From an uncultured bacterium (GTDB lineage Bacteria > Bacillota > Clostridia > Oscillospirales > Oscillospiraceae): 5,226 bases of DNA. The position numbers and the translations under genes were made by a program. Positions within the stretch are counted from its first letter, which is position 1. Each line of letters starts with the position of its first letter. The notes below the pieces were generated by a model. The model was not told the DNA's origin and did no database searches. It saw only the letters and a list, made by a program, of their open reading frames with translations. The DNA is taken from assembly GCA_949286295.1 (NCBI GenBank), contig CASECK010000169.1:1-5226 (forward strand), read 5' to 3'. Positions 1-3,767 of this stretch are shown here, piece after piece.

Positions 1-1252
1 CCATGTACTCGCTGGGCACGTCGGCCACCAGCCGCTCCACCGGCTCGCACTGCTTTCCATCAATCTCCTGATAGAGCACCCGGGGGGGAGAGACCTGGAA
101 CTCATAGCCCTCCCGGCGCATGGTCTCCATGAGGATGGACAGGGACATCTCCCCCCGGCCGGCCACGTGGAAGGAGTCGGTGGAGCCCTCCACCTCGCTC
201 ACCTTCAGGGACACGTCCTTCAGGGTCTCCCGGAACAGCCGGTCCCGGAGCTGCCGGCTGGTGACAAACTTGCCCTCCCGCCCGGCAAAGGGGGAGTCGT
301 TGACCGAAAAGGTCATCTCAATGGTGGGGGCGGAAATCTTCACAAACTCGATGGGTTCCACACACTCGGGGGCGCACACGGTGTCGCCGATGGTCACCTC
401 GCCGATGCCGCTCATGGCGATGATATTGCCCGCCTCCGCCTGCTGGACGGGGACCTTGGCCAGGCCGTCAAACTCGTACAGGGCGGTGGCCTTGGCCTTC
501 TTGGGGGCGGCGGAGGGGTCGTGGTAGTTGCACACGGCAATCTCCTGGTTCTGCCGGATCACCCCCCGCTCAATGCGGCCGATGGCAATGCGCCCCACAA
601 ACTCGTTATAATCAATGGCGGAGACCAGCATCTGGAAGGGGGCCTCCAAATCCACGTCGGGAGCGGGGATGTAGTCTAAGATGGTGTCGAACAGGGGCTT
701 CAGGTCGCTGCCGGCCACGTCGGGCTGGACAGAGGCCGTGCCCTGCCGGCCAGAGCAGAACAGCATGGGGGAGTCCAGCTGCTCGTCGGTGGCGTTCAAA
801 TCCATAAGCAGCTCCAAAATCTCGTCGATGACCTCGTACACCCGCTGGTCGGGGCGGTCAATTTTGTTGACCACCACGATGACCCGGTGGCCCAGCTCCA
901 GCGCCTTGGACAGGACAAAGCGGGTCTGGGGCATGGGGCCCTCGGCGGCGTCCACCAACAGGATGACCCCGTTGACCATTTTCAGGATGCGCTCCACCTC
1001 GCCGCCGAAATCGGCGTGCCCCGGGGTGTCCACAATGTTGATTTTCACCTCGCCGTACTGAACGGCGGTGTTTTTGGCGGTGATGGTGATGCCCCGCTCC
1101 CGCTCCAGGTCGTTGGAGTCCATGACCCGCTCCACCACAGTCTGGTTCTCCCGGTAGACCCCCGACTGCTTGAGCAGCTCGTCCACCAGGGTGGTCTTGC
1201 CGTGGTCCACGTGGGCGATGATGGCGACGTTTCTCAGCGTTTCGTTCTTCAT
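1..1252 (-). CDS. typA: Translational GTPase TypA/BipA, N-terminal 417 residues (runs off left edge)
   Basis: TypA/BipA is an EF-G-like GTPase that binds the 70S ribosome and supports 50S assembly and growth under cold and other stress (family knowledge). The ATG at 1252-1250 is preceded by AAAGGAG, 8 nt away. The G domain shows G1 AHVDHGKTTL (residues 13-22), the switch I segment ERERGITI (50-57), G3 DTPGH (75-79) and G4 NKID (129-132). The alanine opening G1, where most elongation factors have glycine, is usual in TypA. After residue 200 come the beta-barrel domain (GRIAIGRIERG) and an EF-G-III-like domain with AGRGEMSLSIL and METMRREGYE near 378. I checked the frame at several points and found no break. 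The visible part ends at VPSEYM, where the EF-G-V-like domain begins. The family is about 605-615 aa, so roughly 190-200 residues lie outside the window. It is divergent from the next gene. Identification is very secure. Confidence 0.97.
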   Translation of the reverse strand, partial: MKNETLRNVAIIAHVDHGKTTLVDELLKQSGVYRENQTVVERVMDSNDLERERGITITAKNTAVQYGEVKINIVDTPGHADFGGEVERILKMVNGVILLVDAAEGPMPQTRFVLSKALELGHRVIVVVNKIDRPDQRVYEVIDEILELLMDLNATDEQLDSPMLFCSGRQGTASVQPDVAGSDLKPLFDTILDYIPAPDVDLEAPFQMLVSAIDYNEFVGRIAIGRIERGVIRQNQEIAVCNYHDPSAAPKKAKATALYEFDGLAKVPVQQAEAGNIIAMSGIGEVTIGDTVCAPECVEPIEFVKISAPTIEMTFSVNDSPFAGREGKFVTSRQLRDRLFRETLKDVSLKVSEVEGSTDSFHVAGRGEMSLSILMETMRREGYEFQVSPPRVLYQEIDGKQCEPVERLVADVPSEYM

Positions 1253-1364
1253 GCAACCTTCTCCTTTATTATCCGGCGGGGCCGCCCCGCCCGGCGCTGC
1301 GGCGGAACGGTCCCGCAGCAAACTCCGCGGTCCGGGGCTGCGCTCCGCCCCGTTTTCTCAACAA
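1253..1364 (-). other. Structured GC-rich 5' leader of typA
   Basis: This is the predicted untranslated leader between the typA start site (about 1364) and its ATG. It holds three hairpin-capable inverted repeats: GGCGGGG/CCCCGCC at 1275-1281 and 1285-1291 (3-nt loop); GCTGCGG/CCGCAGC at 1296-1302 and 1313-1319 (10-nt loop); and CGGGGC/GCCCCG at 1333-1338 and 1347-1352 (8-nt loop). None is followed by a T run on either strand, so these are not terminators. The innermost hairpin ends 7 nt from the Shine-Dalgarno without covering it. They could be regulatory RNA structure or a remnant of a dispersed intergenic repeat; the sequence alone cannot decide. Confidence 0.5.
1261..1267 (-). promoter_or_regulatory. 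Ribosome binding site of typA
   Basis: On the minus strand this reads AAAGGAG, followed by 8 nt and then the ATG at 1252. It fixes the typA start and argues against an in-frame alternative. Confidence 0.85.
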
Positions 1365-1370
1365 GTGGGT

Positions 1371-1399
1371 ATTATACCTCTGATGGGGGAAAAACGCAA
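1371..1399 (-). promoter_or_regulatory. Predicted typA promoter
   Basis: On the minus strand a perfect -10 TATAAT (1376-1371) lies 17 bp from a weak -35 TTGCGT (1399-1394, first three bases match consensus). The predicted start is near 1364, giving a leader of about 112 nt. The perfect -10, exact spacing and position upstream of typA support it; the weak -35 lowers certainty. Confidence 0.6.
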
Positions 1400-1500
1400 C
1401 CGCTGGAGGGAAAAAATCTGTTTCTGGAACATTTTCTTTCCCTTTTCGTCTGTTTTTTTCAAATGGGCGGCGCCGCTGTTCCCACAGGCGGAGGAAAACT

Positions 1501-1514
1501 CGAAAAAATGTTCT
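1501..1514 (+). promoter_or_regulatory. Degenerate LexA (SOS) box A
   Basis: The core GAAAAAATGTTC (1502-1513) keeps the right half-site GTTC and three bases of the left half of GAAC-N4-GTTC. It sits just upstream of the -35 of the small-gene promoter. Alone it would be weak evidence; it matters because two further boxes follow within 60 bp. Confidence 0.45.
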
Positions 1515-1523
1515 AATTTTTCC

Positions 1524-1552
1524 TTGACTTTTTCGAACGTTTGTTGTATTTT
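1524..1552 (+). promoter_or_regulatory. Predicted sigma-A promoter of the small SOS-type gene
   Basis: The -35 TTGACT (1524-1529) and -10 TATTTT (1547-1552) are separated by exactly 17 bp, predicting a start near 1559. It lies in an AT-rich island and reads towards the 96-codon gene, leaving a leader of about 100 nt. LexA-like box B fills the spacer and box C covers the start point, the classic geometry for repression by promoter occlusion. Confidence 0.75.
1534..1547 (+). promoter_or_regulatory. LexA-like box B in the promoter spacer
   Basis: CGAACGTTTGTTGT matches the Gram-positive LexA/DinR pattern CGAAC-N4-GTT with a mismatch at the last base of the core (GTTG for GTTC). It lies wholly between the -35 and -10 elements, so bound LexA would block RNA polymerase. 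Confidence 0.6.
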
Positions 1553-1559
1553 AACTGTG

Positions 1560-1571
1560 GAACAAATGTTC
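1560..1571 (+). promoter_or_regulatory. LexA (SOS) box C, exact consensus core
   Basis: GAACAAATGTTC is an exact GAAC-N4-GTTC operator and also fits the finer Bacillus DinR pattern GAACRNRYGTTC. It begins 8 bp after the -10 and so overlaps the predicted transcription start. Location, match quality and the two companion boxes make this a strong SOS-operator call; LexA itself is not encoded in the window. Confidence 0.82.
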
Positions 1572-1589
1572 TCTATCTGGCGGGGGGCG

Positions 1590-1615
1590 GAAAAGTCCGG
1601 TTTTTGGGACTTTTC
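1590..1615 (+). other. Inverted repeat / hairpin in the leader of the small gene
   Basis: GAAAAGTCC (1590-1598) and GGACTTTTC (1607-1615) are perfect 9-bp complementary arms around an 8-nt loop. The hairpin falls in the predicted untranslated leader, downstream of box C and 28 nt before the Shine-Dalgarno. It lacks a following T tract, so it is not a standard terminator. It may stabilise the mRNA or modulate translation; it could also be a DNA operator. Confidence 0.55.
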
Positions 1616-1643
1616 TCCGGGTATGATTGACCCATCCGTGAAA

Positions 1644-1650
1644 GGGAGGG
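1644..1650 (+). promoter_or_regulatory. Ribosome binding site of the small gene (supports a GTG start)
   Basis: GGGAGGG lies 7 nt before the GTG at 1658. This strong Shine-Dalgarno decides the GTG start, since the next in-frame ATG (codon 40) has no comparable site and would lose the distinctive N-terminus. Confidence 0.8.
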
Positions 1651-1657
1651 ATTTTCT

Positions 1658-1948
1658 GTGCAGACCATCTACTACTCCACAACCAATTTCATCCGCCACA
1701 GCGGCAACCTGGTGGACCTGACTGAGTTCCGCCGCAAGCTGGCCCTGGCTCAGGAGGGCAGCCTGGCCCCCCGGATGGAGCAGCCCCGGCCCCAGGATGC
1801 GCCCCGCCTCACCCTGCTCCCCGCGCCCCGTCCCGCCCACGCCGCCCGGCGCGCCCAGCGGGCCCGGCGGGCCTGGACCCTGGACGCCTGCGCCAGCGTC
1901 AGCGTCATTGTCATGACCCTGACCTTCGCCCTGCGCCTGTTTCTCTGA
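1658..1948 (+). CDS. Small single-pass membrane protein of unknown function, predicted SOS-induced
   Basis: I do not recognise this 96-aa protein as a named family. Its codons have almost uniformly G or C third bases, like the neighbouring genes, and it has its own promoter, ribosome site and terminator, so it is very likely real. The N-terminus (1-30) is polar with MQTIYYSTTN and a VDLTEFRRKLAL stretch likely to be helical. Residues 36-62 are proline- and alanine-rich and probably disordered. Residues 64-72 are strongly basic (ARRAQRARR). Residues 74-96 form a hydrophobic segment (VSVIVMTLTFALRLFL) that ends the protein. The positive patch before the segment predicts a cytoplasmic N-terminus and a tail-anchored topology. 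LexA boxes over the promoter suggest induction by DNA damage. A role as division inhibitor (like YneA, SidA or SulA) or membrane-active SOS peptide is inference only; it lacks the LysM domain of YneA. Confidence 0.82.
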   Translation: MQTIYYSTTNFIRHSGNLVDLTEFRRKLALAQEGSLAPRMEQPRPQDAPRLTLLPAPRPAHAARRAQRARRAWTLDACASVSVIVMTLTFALRLFL

Positions 1949-1996
1949 CCAGGCGCAACATCTTGGGGCTATTTACAGTTTAGACACAATTTAAGG

Positions 1997-2035
1997 GAGG
2001 AACGCCCCGGGATTGCCGGGACGTCCTCTTTTTTT
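1997..2035 (+). terminator. Rho-independent terminator after the small gene
   Basis: The hairpin has an outer stem GAGGA (1997-2001) with TCCTC (2024-2028), a small internal loop, and an inner stem CCCGG with CCGGG around GATTG. Seven Ts follow (2029-2035). It lies about 50 bp after the stop codon and before the next promoter, making the small gene a monocistronic unit. The imperfect stem slightly lowers confidence. Confidence 0.78.
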
Positions 2036-2079
2036 GCACTTTTTCGTCTATTTTTTCTTCCAAAACAGGGAAAAACCTC

Positions 2080-2108
2080 TTGACGGAGGGGAGGGGTTGC
2101 GGTATAGT
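2080..2108 (+). promoter_or_regulatory. Sigma-A promoter of the M23 peptidase gene
   Basis: The -35 TTGACG (2080-2085) and -10 TATAGT (2103-2108) each differ from consensus by one base and are 17 bp apart, predicting a start near 2115 and a leader of about 65 nt. The spacer is unusually G-rich (GGAGGGGAGGGG). Confidence 0.82.
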
Positions 2109-2110
2109 AT

Positions 2111-2127
2111 TGTTACCATTTTGTAAC
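2111..2127 (+). promoter_or_regulatory. WalR (YycF)-type direct repeat at the transcription start
   Basis: TGTTAC-CATTT-TGTAAC matches the known WalR pattern TGTWAH-N5-TGTWAH exactly, with the half-sites 11 bp apart as expected for an OmpR/PhoB-type dimer. WalRK controls cell-wall hydrolases in Firmicutes, and the gene downstream is one. The box sits across the predicted start point, which suggests repression. The same bases also form the inverted repeat GTTAC-N6-GTAAC, so a different dimeric regulator is possible. Confidence 0.6.
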
Positions 2128-2165
2128 TCTTATTGCAGTCTTGTCATTTTTTATCCGCAACTGAT

Positions 2166-2173
2166 AGGGGGGA
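2166..2173 (+). promoter_or_regulatory. Ribosome binding site of the M23 peptidase gene
   Basis: AGGGGGGA lies 6 nt before the ATG at 2180 and supports that start, which gives the protein a cytoplasmic N-terminal tail ahead of its membrane segment. Confidence 0.75.
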
Positions 2174-2179
2174 ATCCCG

Positions 2180-3706
2180 ATGGAGCAATGGAAGGATTGG
2201 CTGCGCGGGCTGGCCGCCCGGCGACCGGGCGCAGGCCGGGATGGGGCGGGGGAAACGAAGTCCGCCCAGACCCGGGAGCAGCTGGCGCTCTACTGGAAGG
2301 CCGGCCGGGAGTGGTCCCGCATTCACTTCCGGCGCTGGACCCACCTGTTTCATGGCGCCGCCGCCGGAAACCGGGCTGTGGGCCCCGTCTCCTTTCTGCT
2401 GGTGTCCGCCGCCCTGGGCACCGCGCTGACCATCACCACCCTGTACTCCACCAGCTACGCCGTGGTGGTGGACGGGCAGCAGGTGGGCGTGGTGGCCGAC
2501 CAGAACGTGGTGGACCAGGCCATCCGCACGGTAGAGGCCCAGGGCACCCAGCTGCTGGGCTATGATTTTCAGGTCCAGGGCGAGGTGGACTATCAGTTCG
2601 CCCTTACCCTGAAGAGCGAACTCAGCCAGGAGCGGGACATCCGCAACTACTTCTATGGCCAGCTCAACGAGGTCAGCGGCCAGCTGCGGGCCTACGAGGT
2701 GGTGGTGGACGGCCGCTCCATGGGCGTGGTCAAGGACCAGCGGGCTCTCAATCAGATGCTGGAGGGCATGAAGGACCAGTACACCACCGAGAACACCGTC
2801 CAGGCGGAGTTTGTGGAGCAGCTGGATTTGAACAGCGTCTACGCGGTGGACGACCTGATGACCACCGCCGAGATGCAGCAGGCCCTGGAGGCCAACGCCA
2901 CCGGCGAAACCACCTACACCGTCCAGAAGGGGGACACCTTCAACGCCATCGCCTACGCCAACGATATGTCCGTCAGCGATTTGAAGGCGCTGAACCCCGG
3001 ACTGGACATCAACCGGCTGATGGTGGGCGACGTGCTCAACGTCAAGCAGCTCATCCCCACCCTGTCCGTCCGGACCCTGGACCACGAGGTGTACACCCAG
3101 CCCATCCAGTGCCCGGTGGAGGAGGTGGAGGACAGCTCCATGTACATCGGGGACACCAAGGTCCTCACCCAGGGCACCCCGGGGGAGGCCCGGGTGGAGG
3201 CCGACGTGGTCTATGTCAACGGCTATGAGCAGGAGCGCTCCATCCTCAGCTCCACCACCCTCCGGGAACCCACTACCACTGTCATGGCGGTGGGCACCAA
3301 GGAGAAGCCCAAGACCGCCTCCAAGGGCTACTTCATCTGGCCCACCTCCAGCCACCGAATCAACTCCTACTTCGGCGGCCGGAACCTGTGGGGCAGCTAT
3401 GACTACCACTCCGGCCTGGACATCCACGCCTCCTACGGCGCGACCATCAAGGCCGCCGACGGCGGCACTGTCACCTTTGCCGGCTGGCGCGGGTCCTACG
3501 GCAACCTGGTCATCATCACCCACGACAACGGAATCCAGACCTACTACGCCCACAACTCCAGCTTCCTGGTGTCGGCGGGGGAGAAGGTCTATCAGGGACA
3601 GCCCATCGCCCGGGCGGGCAGCACCGGCAACAGCTCCGGCCCCCACTGCCACTTCGAGGTCCGAATCGGCGGCTCCGCCGTCAATCCCCTGAACTATCTG
3701 CCCTAA
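2180..3706 (+). CDS. Membrane-anchored LysM-G5-M23 peptidoglycan metalloendopeptidase
   Basis: This 508-aa protein is a predicted zinc peptidase that cleaves peptidoglycan peptide bridges outside the membrane. Residues 1-66 are a charged, probably cytoplasmic tail. Residues 67-89 are one transmembrane helix (SFLLVSAALGTALTITTLY), giving an N-in, C-out anchor rather than a cleaved signal peptide. Two similar segments, YAVVVDG..GVVADQ (93-115) and YEVVVDG..GVVKDQ (172-194), form an internal repeat. A LysM wall-binding domain follows at 245-289 (TYTVQKGDTFNAIA to LMVGDVLNV), then a G5-type domain at about 294-374. The M23/LytM catalytic domain spans about 384-508. HSGLD supplies H410 and D414, YYAH supplies H458 and HCH supplies H489 and H491, so the expected zinc and catalytic residues are present. 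It has its own promoter and terminator, and a WalR-type box suggests control by wall homeostasis. Active enzyme likely; exact bond cleaved unknown. Confidence 0.95.
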   Translation: MEQWKDWLRGLAARRPGAGRDGAGETKSAQTREQLALYWKAGREWSRIHFRRWTHLFHGAAAGNRAVGPVSFLLVSAALGTALTITTLYSTSYAVVVDGQQVGVVADQNVVDQAIRTVEAQGTQLLGYDFQVQGEVDYQFALTLKSELSQERDIRNYFYGQLNEVSGQLRAYEVVVDGRSMGVVKDQRALNQMLEGMKDQYTTENTVQAEFVEQLDLNSVYAVDDLMTTAEMQQALEANATGETTYTVQKGDTFNAIAYANDMSVSDLKALNPGLDINRLMVGDVLNVKQLIPTLSVRTLDHEVYTQPIQCPVEEVEDSSMYIGDTKVLTQGTPGEARVEADVVYVNGYEQERSILSSTTLREPTTTVMAVGTKEKPKTASKGYFIWPTSSHRINSYFGGRNLWGSYDYHSGLDIHASYGATIKAADGGTVTFAGWRGSYGNLVIITHDNGIQTYYAHNSSFLVSAGEKVYQGQPIARAGSTGNSSGPHCHFEVRIGGSAVNPLNYLP

Positions 3707-3714
3707 GGCGGTAC

Positions 3715-3763
3715 AAAAAATCCCCCCGGGATGAGCCTTGCGCTCATCCCGGGGGGATTTTTT
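3715..3763. terminator. Bidirectional rho-independent terminator
   Basis: Two perfectly complementary 21-nt arms (3715-3735 and 3743-3763) flank a 7-nt loop; a closing C-G pair can extend the stem to 22 bp. One arm starts with six As and the other ends with six Ts, so a GC-rich hairpin with a U tract forms in either direction. It sits between the convergent stops at 3706 and 3768, serving both genes. The minus-strand gene ends 5 bp away. Confidence 0.95.
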
Positions 3764-3767
3764 ATGC

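Noticed and set aside
1427..1438. GAAC half-site (GAACATTTTCTT) upstream of box A
   Set aside because: The second half (TCTT) does not match GTTC, and the site is about 100 bp from the promoter; chance in an AT-rich stretch.
1441..1500. Possible terminator or operator around GGCGGCGCCG and CTGTTCCCACAG
   Set aside because: The stems are short and interrupted, with no T tract on the useful side; nothing further supportable in 1400-1500.
120..1516. Several plus-strand open frames opposite typA, and a minus-strand frame at 858-1256
   Set aside because: They overlap the conserved TypA frame; the minus-strand one is typA read out of register. None has a convincing ribosome site or motif.
1623..1721. 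Possible leader ORF starting at the ATG at 1623 and overlapping the small gene
   Set aside because: No Shine-Dalgarno precedes the ATG, and the frame is the off-register reading of the small gene. The strong ribosome site at 1644-1650 belongs to the GTG at 1658.
1358..1840. Minus-strand open frame across the SOS-type gene and its promoter
   Set aside because: It runs antisense through the promoter, LexA boxes and leader hairpin, and has no domain or start signal.
2080..2565. Alternative plus-strand frames overlapping the M23 promoter and N-terminus (2080-2565 and 2133-2429)
   Set aside because: They begin within the promoter or leader, have no ribosome site, and are off-register with the M23 frame.
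2144..3652. 502-codon open frame on the minus strand opposite the M23 gene
   Set aside because: It is antisense to a gene with clear LysM, G5 and M23 motifs. Its low-complexity Gly/Val/Leu/His-rich translation is a product of G/C-biased third positions, and it matches no domain.
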